This document shows positions 8,109 through 15,323 of a stretch of 20,152 bases of DNA, piece after piece. A program made the translations under genes and the position numbers. The notes beneath the pieces were generated by a model. It did no database searches. It saw nothing but the letters and a program-made list of their open reading frames with translations, and had not been told where the DNA came from. How positions within the stretch are numbered: the first letter of the stretch is position 1; each line of letters opens with the position of its first letter. Source of the stretch: Acidimicrobiia bacterium (lineage in GTDB: Bacteria; Actinomycetota; Acidimicrobiia; Acidimicrobiales; CATQHL01); assembly GCA_021296435.1 (NCBI GenBank), contig JAGWAK010000045.1, positions 1,369 through 21,520 of the forward strand, given 5' to 3'.

Positions 8109-9221
8109 ATGGGCGGAGACGCCGAGCCCGCCAACGGCGGCGGACTGCGCAAGCTGGTACTGCGCGAGCGCCATGAGGCGGCCGGCGCCCGCTTCGCACC
8201 TTTTGCCGGCTGGGAGATGCCGCTGCAGTACCAGGGCACGGTGCGTGAGCACGACGCCGTGCGCGAGCGCGTCGGCCTCTTCGACGTGTCGCACCTGGGA
8301 CGGGTCTGGCTGCAGGGACCGCGGGCGGCCGCACTGCTGCGCTCGGCGACGACCTTCGACGTCACCACCCTGGAGGCGGGCAAGGCACAGTACTCGCTCT
8401 ACTGCAACGAGGCCGGCGGCATCGACGACGACGTCTTCGTCTACCACCTCCCCGGCGAGCGCTGGCTGATCGTTCACAACGCCGCAAACGCCGCCGCGGA
8501 TTTCGAGCGGTTGCGCTCCGTCGCCGGCGACGCCGCTGAGGTGACCGGGGACACGGTGATGCTTGCCGTCCAGGGACCCGATGCGATCGGCCTGCTCGGC
8601 AACGTCCTCGCTGGAGGCATCGCCGAGCTGGCGCCGCGCGACTGCGTGGAGTTGGACTTCGGAGGTGCGCCCGTGCTCTTCGCCCGGACGGGCTATACCG
8701 GCGAGGACGGTGGTGAGTGCATCGTCGACGCCGGCCACGCCGGCGCGCTCTGGGACGCGCTCACCGACGGCGGGGCCACGCCGGTCGGTCTCGGCGCACG
8801 CGACACGCTGAGACTCGAGGCGGCGCTGCCGCTGCACGGCAACGACATCGACGACACCACGCACCCCTACGAGGCCGGACTCGGATTCGCGGTGAGCCTC
8901 GACGACGGCGCGCCGTTCACGGGCCGGGAGGCGCTCGTGGAGGCGAAGGCCCGGGCCCGCACGCGACGTCTCGGCCACTTGGCGGCTCGCGGGCGCGGCG
9001 TGCCGCGCGCCGGACACGCGGTGCGCGTGCCCGGCGGCGAGACGGTGGCGCACCTCACCAGCGGGGGATTCAGCCCGACCCTGGGCCTCGGCATCGGCAT
9101 GGCCTACCTCCCGGCCGAGCTTGCGAGCCCCGGTGTCGCTCTCGAGGTCGATGTTCGCGGCCGCGCTCTCCCGGTGGAGGTCGTGCGCCGCCCGTTCTAC
9201 CGGAAGGCGAGGAAGACGTGA
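8109..9221 (+). CDS. gcvT: Glycine cleavage system T-protein, aminomethyltransferase
   Basis: The 370-residue T-protein releases ammonia from the aminomethyl group on lipoyl-GcvH and passes the C1 unit to tetrahydrofolate. Visible family signatures are FAPFAGWEMPLQY (residues 29-41), VGLFDVSHLGR (55-65), YSLYCNEAGGIDDDVFVY (95-112) containing the conserved folate-site aspartates, TGYTGEDGGE, GLGARDTLRLEA, and the C-terminal barrel LTSGGFSPTLGLGIG. Its length is normal. It is the first gene of the gcvT-gcvH-gcvPA-gcvPB operon, and its TGA overlaps the GTG start of gcvH (GTGA). The start lies six bases after a TAGATT box and no ribosome-binding site is seen, suggesting leaderless initiation. 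There is no sign of damage in this gene, in contrast to gcvPA. Confidence 0.96.
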   Translation: MGGDAEPANGGGLRKLVLRERHEAAGARFAPFAGWEMPLQYQGTVREHDAVRERVGLFDVSHLGRVWLQGPRAAALLRSATTFDVTTLEAGKAQYSLYCNEAGGIDDDVFVYHLPGERWLIVHNAANAAADFERLRSVAGDAAEVTGDTVMLAVQGPDAIGLLGNVLAGGIAELAPRDCVELDFGGAPVLFARTGYTGEDGGECIVDAGHAGALWDALTDGGATPVGLGARDTLRLEAALPLHGNDIDDTTHPYEAGLGFAVSLDDGAPFTGREALVEAKARARTRRLGHLAARGRGVPRAGHAVRVPGGETVAHLTSGGFSPTLGLGIGMAYLPAELASPGVALEVDVRGRALPVEVVRRPFYRKARKT

Positions 9222-9622
9222 CGACTGACAGCGGCACCCCCGACGAACTCCTTTACGCCCCCAGCCACGAGTGGCTGCGCCGCGGCGACCAGAACCCCGG
9301 CGAGGCCACCATCGGCATCACGGACTTCGCCCAGGATCAACTCGGTGACGTGGTCTACGTCGATCTTCCCGCAACCGGGACCACCGTCGAGGCCGGCGAG
9401 TCCTGCGGCGAGATCGAATCCACCAAGACGGTCGCCGAACTCTACGCCCCGGTCGCCGGCGAAGTGGTCGACGTCAACGATGAGCTCAGCGACGCCCCGG
9501 AACTGGTCAACGAGTCCCCCTACGGAGAGGGCTGGCTGATCCGCCTCCGCATCGCCGACGATGCCGACCTGGCGAACCTGCTCGACGCCGCCGGCTACCA
9601 GGCGCAGCTCGCCGCGGAGTGA
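9218..9622 (+). CDS. gcvH: Glycine cleavage system H-protein
   Basis: This 134-residue lipoyl carrier shuttles the aminomethyl intermediate between the P, T and L proteins. It shows YAPSHEWLR at the start, then GITDFAQDQLGDVVYVDLP, and ESTKTVAELYAPVAG with the lipoylated lysine K70. The tail has VNESPYGEGWLIRL. The GTG start overlaps the gcvT stop by four bases, and AAGGCGAGG lies just upstream inside gcvT. The length and all core residues look normal. No lipoate synthase or ligase gene is in the window, so lipoylation must be supplied from elsewhere. Confidence 0.96.
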   Translation: MTTDSGTPDELLYAPSHEWLRRGDQNPGEATIGITDFAQDQLGDVVYVDLPATGTTVEAGESCGEIESTKTVAELYAPVAGEVVDVNDELSDAPELVNESPYGEGWLIRLRIADDADLANLLDAAGYQAQLAAE

Positions 9623-9624
9623 CG

Positions 9625-10981
9625 ATGGCGCCCTCGCCGCTCGACGGTTCACCCCATCCGTACATCCCGGCCACGGAGTCCGACCGCGCCCGGATGCTGG
9701 AGCGGGTCGGCGTCGCAGACGTGGGCGCATTGTTCGCCGACCTGCCCGCGGCCATCGTGGATCCGGCGATCGACCTCCCGGGTGCCCTCACGGAGCCGGA
9801 ACTGGTCGCGCTTCTCAGCGAACGGGCGGCCGAGAACGCCGACCCGGCGCGACCCGACTTCCTCGGCGCCGGCGCCTACCGGCACGCCATCCCGGCGATC
9901 ACCTCGCACCTCGCCAGCCGCTCCGAGTTCGTCACCGCCTACACGCCGTACCAGCCGGAGATCAGCCAGGGGACGCTGCAGACGGCGTTCGAGTACCAGT
10001 CTAACCGGCATGGACGTCTCGAACACCGGCCTCTACGACGGGGCCAGCGCCACCGCCGAGGCGTGCCTCCTGGCCGCCCGCGTCACGAAGCGCAATGCGG
10101 TCGCACTGCTCGAGCCGATCCACCCCGGAACCGCCGACGTCGTGGGGACCTACGCCCGCGGCGCGGGGCTGCGTACCGACACGCTGCGGTCCGCGGACGC
10201 CGCCGGCGAGGATCATGCCTGCCTCGTGGTCCAGCAGCCGGACTTCCTCGGCGCCATCGTGGATCTCGAAGGGCTGGCGGAGGCGCTGCACGCCGACGGC
10301 GTGCTCCTGGTCACGGTTGCAGATCCGTTCGCTCTGGGGTTGCTGCGGGCGCCGGGCGACGCGGGTGCCGACATCGTCACCGGCGAGGGTCGGGATCTGG
10401 CGGGTCCGCCACACTTCGGCGGGCCGTCGCTGGGGCTGTTCGCAGCGCGCTCGGTGTTCCTGCGGCAGATGCCCGGACGCATCGTCGGGCGCACGCGCGA
10501 GCTGCATCGGTCGGCGAGCAACGGCGGCGCGCCGCGCACTGGCTACGTGCTCACCCTGCAGGCCCGCGAGCAGTTCATCCGGCGTGAGCGGGCCACTTCG
10601 AACGTCTCGACGGCGCAGTCACTAGTCGCGCTCGCCTTCACGATCACGACCCAGGCGCTGGGCCCGCAGGGGCTGCGAGAGGCTGCCGAGTTGAGCTACC
10701 AGCGCGCCCACGACACAGCGCGGCGCATCGCCGCGCTGGACGGCTACGAGACGCCCGAGCGCGGGCCGTGGTTCTCGGAGTTTCTCGTGCGCGGCCCGAT
10801 TCCCGCCGCCGACCTGGCCGCCGCGCTCAGGGCGCGGGGAATCGGTCCCGGCCTCGACGTGTCGGCGAGACCGGAGCCCCAGGCGCAGGACGCCCTGCTA
10901 TTCGCGGTGACCGACGCCACCCCCGACGCGCATGTCGATGCACTCATTGCGGCCATGGCGGACATAGGGGCCGAGGCATGA
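9625..10981 (+). pseudogene. gcvPA: Glycine dehydrogenase (decarboxylating) subunit 1, frameshifted
   Basis: The gene encodes the alpha-type subunit of the two-subunit P-protein, which with GcvPB decarboxylates glycine. From ATG 9625 the first frame gives a clear GcvPA N-terminus through FLGAGAYRHAIP, TAYTPYQPEISQGTLQTAFEYQ. After CAG 9997-9999 homology jumps to the +1 frame at CTA 10001 (LTGMDVSNTGLYDGASATAEA) and continues to TGA 10979-10981. Family members have about five residues (like TMIAE) between FEYQ and LTGM; here one base remains, consistent with loss of about 14 bases. The first frame runs on as nonsense to 10587. Base composition on both sides is uniform, so the event looks recent or is an assembly error. 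Its 3' end overlaps gcvPB by ATGA. GTG 9619 is an alternative start. Confidence 0.88.
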
Positions 10982-12438
10982 GCGCGCCCGCGCCGGTAGG
11001 CGACGACTTTGGTGCGCGCCTGAGCTTCGATCGGGGAGTGCCCGGCCGTCGCGCGGTCGACGTTCCCCGCTGGGACGGCGAGGTCACGCCGCTTCCCGAC
11101 ACCGGCCTGCTGCGCGATTCGGTGCGGCTGCCGGAGCTGAGCCAAGGCGAACTCGTGCGCTACTACACCGAACTCTCGGCGCGGAACTACGGCATCGACT
11201 CCCCGCTCGGCTCCTGCACCATGAAGTACAACCCGAAGGTCGGCGACCTCGTGGCCTCGCTGCCGGGGCTGGCCGAGGCGCATCCGCTGGCCCCCGCCAC
11301 CGAAGTGCAGGGCACCTTGCGCACGCTGGGAGAGTTGAGTCGCGGTCTGGGCGAGATCACCGGACTGGGCGGGGTCAGCCTCGCTCCGGCCGCCGGCGCG
11401 CAGGGAGAGTTGGCCGGTGTGCTGATGATCGCGCGTGCCCTCGAGGATCGTGGCGAGCTGGCGCAGCGGCGACGCATCCTCGTCCCGGACTCGGCGCACG
11501 GCACGAACCCGGCGACCGCCGCCATGGCCGGCTTCACGGTCACCCAGATCCCGACGGCGGCGGACGGGTCGATGGATCGCGCCGTCATCGAGAGCGAGTT
11601 GGACGGATCGGTGGCTGCGGTCATGGTCACCGTGCCGAACACGCTGGGCCTGGTGGCCGGCCTGATCCACGATGCCGGCGCCTATCTCTACGGCGACGGC
11701 GCCAACCTCAACGCCATCATGGGGCGCGTGCGCTACGGCGATCTGGGGTTCGACGTGGTGCATCTGAACCTGCACAAGAGTTTCAGCACGCCCCACGGCG
11801 GCGGCGGCCCCGGTGCAGGGCCGGTGTGCTGCAGCGAGGAGTTGGCGCCCTACCTCCCGACCCCGGTGGTGACCGAGGGCGACGACGGCGTCGTGCGCCT
11901 CACCGAACCCGAGCGCAGCATCGGCCGCATGCAGCAGTTCGGCGGCAACGTCGGTGTCCTCGTCCGCGCCTACGCGTACATGCGCGCCCTCGGCCTCGAC
12001 GGCCTACGCGCCGTGTCGGGCCAGGCCGTGCTCAACGCCAACTACCTGCGCGTGCTGATGTATGGCCACTACGACCTGCCGTACGACCGGCCGGTGTTGC
12101 ACGAGGTCGTCTTCTCAGGCTCGCGGCAGCGCCGCACCTACGGCGTGCCCACCTACGACATCGCCAAGCGCCTCATCGACCACGGCTTCCACCCGCCCAC
12201 CGTCTACTTCCCGCTGATCGTCGAGGAGGCGCTCATGATCGAGCCGACCGAGACGGAACCCCCCGAGGCGATTGAAGCGTTGGCAGCAGCGATGATCGCC
12301 ATCGCCGCCGAGGCCGAAGCTGATCCGGAGACGCTGCACCGCGCCCCCTTGAGCGCGCCCATCGGACGGCTCGACGAGGCGACGGCAGCGCGCCGCCCGG
12401 TGCTCCGCTGGCAGGAGGACCTCGCCGACTGCTCCTAG
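10978..12438 (+). CDS. gcvPB: Glycine dehydrogenase (decarboxylating) subunit 2
   Basis: This 486-residue beta-type P-protein subunit carries the pyridoxal phosphate. The signatures are SPLGSCTMKYNPK, DSAHGTNPATAAMAGF, YGDGANLNAIMGRVRYGDLGFDVVHLNLHKSF with the Schiff-base lysine K267, the glycine-rich STPHGGGGPGAGP, and the tail LMIEPTETEPPEAIE and RPVLRW. The ATG overlaps the gcvPA stop (ATGA), so translation is probably coupled to gcvPA; the frameshift there would disturb this. One oddity is that PNTLGL is followed directly by VAGLIHDAG, whereas relatives have 7-8 more residues (a FE-x-x-I-x-EI segment), so a small in-frame deletion near 11650-11662 is likely. Otherwise it is complete and is the last gene of the operon. 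Confidence 0.95.
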   Translation: MSAPAPVGDDFGARLSFDRGVPGRRAVDVPRWDGEVTPLPDTGLLRDSVRLPELSQGELVRYYTELSARNYGIDSPLGSCTMKYNPKVGDLVASLPGLAEAHPLAPATEVQGTLRTLGELSRGLGEITGLGGVSLAPAAGAQGELAGVLMIARALEDRGELAQRRRILVPDSAHGTNPATAAMAGFTVTQIPTAADGSMDRAVIESELDGSVAAVMVTVPNTLGLVAGLIHDAGAYLYGDGANLNAIMGRVRYGDLGFDVVHLNLHKSFSTPHGGGGPGAGPVCCSEELAPYLPTPVVTEGDDGVVRLTEPERSIGRMQQFGGNVGVLVRAYAYMRALGLDGLRAVSGQAVLNANYLRVLMYGHYDLPYDRPVLHEVVFSGSRQRRTYGVPTYDIAKRLIDHGFHPPTVYFPLIVEEALMIEPTETEPPEAIEALAAAMIAIAAEAEADPETLHRAPLSAPIGRLDEATAARRPVLRWQEDLADCS

Positions 12439-12479
12439 AGGTCCGGCGCGCCGGCGGGCCTCGGACGGCGCGCGCATGC

Positions 12480-12567
12480 TGGTGGGCCGGGGAGGATTCG
12501 AACCTCCGAAGGCGTCGCCGGCAGGTTTACAGCCTGCTCCCTTTGTCCGCTCGGGCATCTGCGGCCG
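12480..12567 (-). tRNA. tRNA-Tyr (GTA) with irregular acceptor stem
   Basis: Read on the minus strand this is a class II tRNA. It has TG at positions 8-9, a D-arm CCCGAGCGGACAAAGGG, an anticodon stem GCAGG/CCTGC with loop CTGTAAA (anticodon GTA), a long variable arm, and a T-arm GGAGG-TTCGAAT-CCTCC. It ends with the acceptor 3' strand CCGGCCC, discriminator A and an encoded CCA (12482-12480). The 5' acceptor strand should read GGGCCGG but does not. The best fit uses GGCCG (12566-12562), giving five pairs, with a C-C mismatch at position 1 and CAGA where a single G is expected before position 8. Without that allowance only three of seven pairs form. No promoter is visible on its 5' side. It converges on gcvPB. 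Confidence 0.8.
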
Positions 12568-12610
12568 CCGGGAACAGGGCCCCCACGGCGACTGGCGCGC
12601 GGCGAGTTGG

Positions 12611-12616
12611 TACTGT
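12611..12616 (+). promoter_or_regulatory. Candidate -10 box for ade (leaderless)
   Basis: TACTGT is followed by six bases (CGCCGC) and the ATG of ade at 12623. The spacing implies transcription starting at the ATG. No -35 hexamer or ribosome-binding site is evident. Confidence 0.5.
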
Positions 12617-12622
12617 CGCCGC

Positions 12623-14431
12623 ATGACCGCACGAGTTCTGGACATGGGTACCGAGGTGCGCACCCGGCTGATCCGGGTAGCGCTGGGTGACGAACCGGCC
12701 GAGGCGGTGCTGACCGGCGCCCGGGTGGTCAATGTCTTCACCCGCGAGATCGTGAGCGCGGATGTCGTGATGGCGGCCGGTCGGATCGCCGCGGTCGGCG
12801 ACAGCGGGGAGCAGCTGGTGGGTCCGGACACCGAGATCATCGACGCCGATGGCCGGTTCGTGGTCCCCGGCCTCATCGACCCGCACATGCATCTCGAGAG
12901 TTCCAACATCACCGTCACCGAACTGGCCCGCGCCATCGTTCCCCGCGGCGTGCTCTCGGTCTGCGAGGACCCCCACGAGATCGCCAACGTGCTGGGAGTG
13001 GCGGGCGTCGACCTACTCACCGCCGAAGCCGCCCGTCTGCCGCTGAACCTGTTCCTGCGGGTGCCGGGGAGGGTGCCCGCCATGCCGGCCGACCGGGAAA
13101 CCTCGGGCCACGCAATGGATCTGGCCGAGACACTGGCGATGCTGGACCGTCCCGAGGCGGTGTGCATCGGCGGCGACATCAACCCTGCCCTGCTGCTGGG
13201 TGCCGACCGGGCGCAGCTGCAGAAGATCGAGGCCACCATCGAGCGCGACAAGACCGTGGGCGGCCAGCTTCCCGGTTTCCGCGGCGCCGTGCTGGACGCC
13301 ACGCTGGTGGCGGGTGTGGAGGACACCCACGTGGCGGAATCGCCGGCGGAGGTCGTCGAGCAGCTGCGCCGCGGCGCGCGGGTGCTGCTGACGCCGCGCA
13401 TCGACCGGCTGCCGGCCTCCGAATGGCCGGAGATTGTCGCCGCCACCGAGCGCCTGGGGCTGGACACCCGCCGCCTGGTGCTCTGCACCGACGACATCCA
13501 CCCGAACATCCTCATGAGCGAGGGCCACCTCGATCAGCGGGTTCGCCTGGCTATCGAGGCGGGATTCGACCCGCTCACAGCCGTGCAGATGGCGACCCTG
13601 AACGCCGCCGAGCTGATGCGCGTCGACCGCCACCTGGGCAGTGTGGCTCCCGGCCGATTCGCCGACCTGGTGCTCCTGGAGAGCCTGGAGGACTTCACAC
13701 CCTCGGCGGTGCTTTACCGCGGCGAGATGGTCGCAGCCGGCGGGGCCTTGGTGCAGGAGCCGCCCCCGGCGGACTACCCCGCCTGGTCCACCGGCACGAT
13801 CCGCGTCGCCGTACCAGCACCGGAGGACCTGGCACTGCGCGTGACCGCGCCCGACGGGCCGGTGACAGTGAACGCCGTGGCGTTCGGCGCTCCGAAGACC
13901 ATGCACCAGGTGGACCTCGAGGTATGCGACGGGATCGTTCACCCCGACAGTGCCTCCGACGTGGCGGGGATCGCCGTCCTGGAACGCCACCACGGAACCG
14001 GGAACATCGGCAAGGGGTTCGTGACCGGGCTGGGCATCATTGGCGGCGCGGTGGCCTCCACGGTCAACCATGATTCGCACAACGTGGTCGTCATCGGGGA
14101 TTCCCATGCTTCGATGGCGGCCGCCGCCCGGGCGGTCATCGAGGCGCAGGGCGGCTACGCGGTCGCCGTCGGCACCGAGGTGGCCGCGGTGGTACCGCTG
14201 CCGATCGCGGGCCTGCTCTCGCTCGAACCCCTGGAGGTTGTGGGGGAGCGCCTGGCGGCGGTGGAGCGGGTCCTGATCGAACAGTTGGGGTGTTCGATCG
14301 GCTACCGGCCCGTCTACGCCCTGAACTTCCTCTGCCTGCCCAACATTCCCGACGTGGGCTTCACCGACCGCGGGATCATCGACACCGCGACGATGGAGAT
14401 AGTCGGCCCGCTGGCGACCGCCGGGGCCTGA
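12623..14431 (+). CDS. ade: Adenine deaminase
   Basis: The 602-residue metal-dependent deaminase converts adenine to hypoxanthine in purine salvage, in the cytoplasm. It has the N-terminal ARVVNVFTREIVSADV strand region, the metal motif DPHMHLESS (H88, H90, E92), CEDPHEIANVLG with H118/E119, FRGAVLD, the CTDDIHPN segment with D290/D291, and the C-terminal adenine-deaminase domain signatures HHGTGNIGKGFVTGLG and VNHDSHNVVVIG. The length is normal for Ade (about 570-600). ATG 12623 is chosen because it sits six bases after TACTGT; an in-frame extension upstream would run through the tRNA-Tyr gene and is rejected. It is divergent from tRNA-Tyr and convergent with the GNAT gene (28-base gap). No purine transporter gene is adjacent. 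Confidence 0.95.
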   Translation: MTARVLDMGTEVRTRLIRVALGDEPAEAVLTGARVVNVFTREIVSADVVMAAGRIAAVGDSGEQLVGPDTEIIDADGRFVVPGLIDPHMHLESSNITVTELARAIVPRGVLSVCEDPHEIANVLGVAGVDLLTAEAARLPLNLFLRVPGRVPAMPADRETSGHAMDLAETLAMLDRPEAVCIGGDINPALLLGADRAQLQKIEATIERDKTVGGQLPGFRGAVLDATLVAGVEDTHVAESPAEVVEQLRRGARVLLTPRIDRLPASEWPEIVAATERLGLDTRRLVLCTDDIHPNILMSEGHLDQRVRLAIEAGFDPLTAVQMATLNAAELMRVDRHLGSVAPGRFADLVLLESLEDFTPSAVLYRGEMVAAGGALVQEPPPADYPAWSTGTIRVAVPAPEDLALRVTAPDGPVTVNAVAFGAPKTMHQVDLEVCDGIVHPDSASDVAGIAVLERHHGTGNIGKGFVTGLGIIGGAVASTVNHDSHNVVVIGDSHASMAAAARAVIEAQGGYAVAVGTEVAAVVPLPIAGLLSLEPLEVVGERLAAVERVLIEQLGCSIGYRPVYALNFLCLPNIPDVGFTDRGIIDTATMEIVGPLATAGA

Positions 14432-14459
14432 TCCCCGGCCCGGAAGGGCGCGCCGCGGA

Positions 14460-14948
14460 CTAGCCCAGCAGCTGCTGCATGACGGTGCAGTCGAGCCAGC
14501 GGCCGAACTTCCGGCCGACCTGGCGTTCGACTCCCACGAGTTCGAAGCCGCACTCGGCGTGCAGTCGCACCGACGGCTCGTTCTCGCCGGCGATGCGGGC
14601 GATCATGCTGTGGAACCCGTGCTCGGCGGCGAGGGCCACGAGGTGCTCCAGCAGCGCCCGACCGATGCCCCGCCGCAGGCAGTCGCGCCGTACGAACACC
14701 GAACTCTCGACGCTCGTGTTGTAGGCCGGCCGCGGCCGGTAAGGCGACAGGGAGGCAAACCCCACGACCTCGCCGTCGCTGACGGCCACGATCACCGAGT
14801 GCGCCCCCGAGCGCTCAGCCAGCCACTCCTGCTGCTCGGCGATCGAACGCGCCCGCAGATCGAAGACGGTGCGCTCCCGTGTGGCCTCGTGGTTGTAGAT
14901 GGCGGCGATCGCCTCGGCGTCGCCCCGATTCGCCAGGCGGATCTCCAT
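14460..14948 (-). CDS. GNAT-family N-acetyltransferase, phosphinothricin-acetyltransferase-like
   Basis: The 162-residue protein has a GNAT fold. The N-terminus MEIRLANRGDAEAIAAIYNH leads into the first helix, YNTSVESSVFV forms the strand before the acetyl-CoA loop, and RRGIGRA (92-98) is the Q/R-x-x-G-x-G/A motif. IARIAGENEPSVRLHAECGF is the conserved block of the Pat/Bar-like branch, which acetylates amino-group substrates such as phosphinothricin or methionine derivatives. The true substrate is unknown, and resistance should not be assumed. ATG 14948 is chosen because the family begins with an IR-x-A-x-x-x-D segment right at the start. An open frame further upstream would run through tRNA genes and is not real. 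No good ribosome-binding site is seen. Confidence 0.9.
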   Translation of the reverse strand: MEIRLANRGDAEAIAAIYNHEATRERTVFDLRARSIAEQQEWLAERSGAHSVIVAVSDGEVVGFASLSPYRPRPAYNTSVESSVFVRRDCLRRGIGRALLEHLVALAAEHGFHSMIARIAGENEPSVRLHAECGFELVGVERQVGRKFGRWLDCTVMQQLLG

Positions 14949-14963
14949 CGGGCGAGACGCTAC

Positions 14964-15001
14964 CGCCCCGAGCGCACCTTCGATCGGGCGCGTTCGGGGC
15001 G
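14964..15001. repeat. Inverted repeat upstream of the GNAT gene and tRNA-Thr
   Basis: CGCCCCGA (14964-14971) is perfectly complementary to TCGGGGCG (14994-15001) across 22 bases. It lies in the divergent gap between the GNAT start and the tRNA promoter. It could be an operator or an RNA hairpin in the GNAT leader; no T-run accompanies it. Confidence 0.35.
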
Positions 15002-15025
15002 TCGAGTTGACGTGTGACCACGGGG

Positions 15026-15052
15026 TTGGGGCACCGGTGGGCCGTGTAGCAT
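15026..15052 (+). promoter_or_regulatory. Candidate promoter of the tRNA-Thr/tRNA-Met unit
   Basis: TTGGGG (15026-15031) and TAGCAT (15047-15052) are separated by 15 bases. The start point would be about 15059, a few bases before the mature tRNA-Thr end. The spacer is short, so the -35 assignment is weak; the TANNNT box is the stronger part. Confidence 0.4.
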
Positions 15053-15064
15053 GTTGGCCGCTCG

Positions 15065-15137
15065 GCTCCCTTAGCTCAGTCGGCAGAGCGTTTCCATGGT
15101 AAGGAAAAGGTCGAGAGTTCGATTCTCTCAGGGAGCG
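15065..15137 (+). tRNA. tRNA-Thr (GGT)
   Basis: The cloverleaf is complete. The acceptor GCTCCCT/AGGGAGC is fully paired. The D-arm is GCTC..GAGC. The anticodon stem TTTCC/GGAAA encloses loop ATGGTAA (anticodon GGT). The T-arm is GAGAG-TTCGATT-CTCTC and the discriminator is G. CCA is not encoded. It is the first of three tRNAs before secE, as in many actinobacteria. Confidence 0.97.
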
Positions 15138-15154
15138 CACCGTCCCGACCTCCA

Positions 15155-15228
15155 AGCGGCGTAGCTCAGTTGGTAAGAGCGCTCGACTCATAATCGAGAG
15201 GTCGCCAGTTCGATTCTGGCCGCCGCTA
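15155..15228 (+). tRNA. tRNA-Met (CAT)
   Basis: The acceptor AGCGGCG/CGCCGCT is fully paired with discriminator A. Anticodon stem CTCGA/TCGAG encloses loop CTCATAA (anticodon CAT). The T-arm is GCCAG-TTCGATT-CTGGC. CCA is not encoded. The A1-T72 pair and lack of three G-C pairs at the anticodon stem argue for an elongator rather than an initiator. A tRNA-Ile with lysidine-modified CAT is possible but unlikely at this conserved locus. Confidence 0.94.
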
Positions 15229-15263
15229 CCGCAAGCCCGGGACCGGCCGGCGCAGTCCCACCG

Positions 15264-15292
15264 TGGGAATGGCCCGGTCAGGTGGGTATCCT
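15264..15292 (+). promoter_or_regulatory. Candidate promoter for tRNA-Trp-secE-nusG
   Basis: TGGGAA (15264-15269) and TATCCT (15287-15292) are 17 bases apart in the 95-base gap between tRNA-Met and tRNA-Trp. The -10 fits TANNNT and the -35 is poor. The -10 lies inside the hairpin GGTCAGG/CCTGACC (15276-15296). Confidence 0.35.
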
Positions 15293-15296
15293 GACC
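15276..15296. repeat. Perfect inverted repeat between tRNA-Met and tRNA-Trp
   Basis: GGTCAGG (15276-15282) and CCTGACC (15290-15296) pair perfectly around TGGGTAT. A smaller palindrome, TCCCA/TGGGA, sits just upstream (15256-15268). With no T-run, an operator overlapping the candidate -10 box or an RNA processing hairpin are both possible. Confidence 0.4.
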
Positions 15297-15323
15297 TGTC
15301 CCGCACCGCCTGGGTCACATCCG

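Noticed and set aside
7150..8334. Long open frame of 394 codons on the minus strand opposite the unrecognised gene and gcvT.
   Set aside because: It runs antisense into the certain gcvT gene, is very rich in Arg/Pro as expected for a shadow frame in high-GC DNA, and shows no family motif.
10000..10003. Programmed +1 frameshift as the explanation for gcvPA.
   Set aside because: A shift alone would not explain the five missing conserved residues, and no slippery sequence or upstream stimulator is apparent.
12480..12567. tRNA-Tyr 3' end as an attachment site of an integrated element.
   Set aside because: No integrase, no second copy of the tRNA end and no foreign gene block within the window; the 5' irregularity alone is not enough.
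12476..12622. In-frame upstream extension of ade by 49 codons.
   Set aside because: It translates through the tRNA-Tyr gene. ATG 12623 has a well-placed -10 box and begins where adenine deaminases usually do.
14949..15191. Upstream extension of the GNAT frame to 15191.
   Set aside because: It reads antisense through tRNA-Thr and part of tRNA-Met; homology to the family begins at the ATG at 14948.
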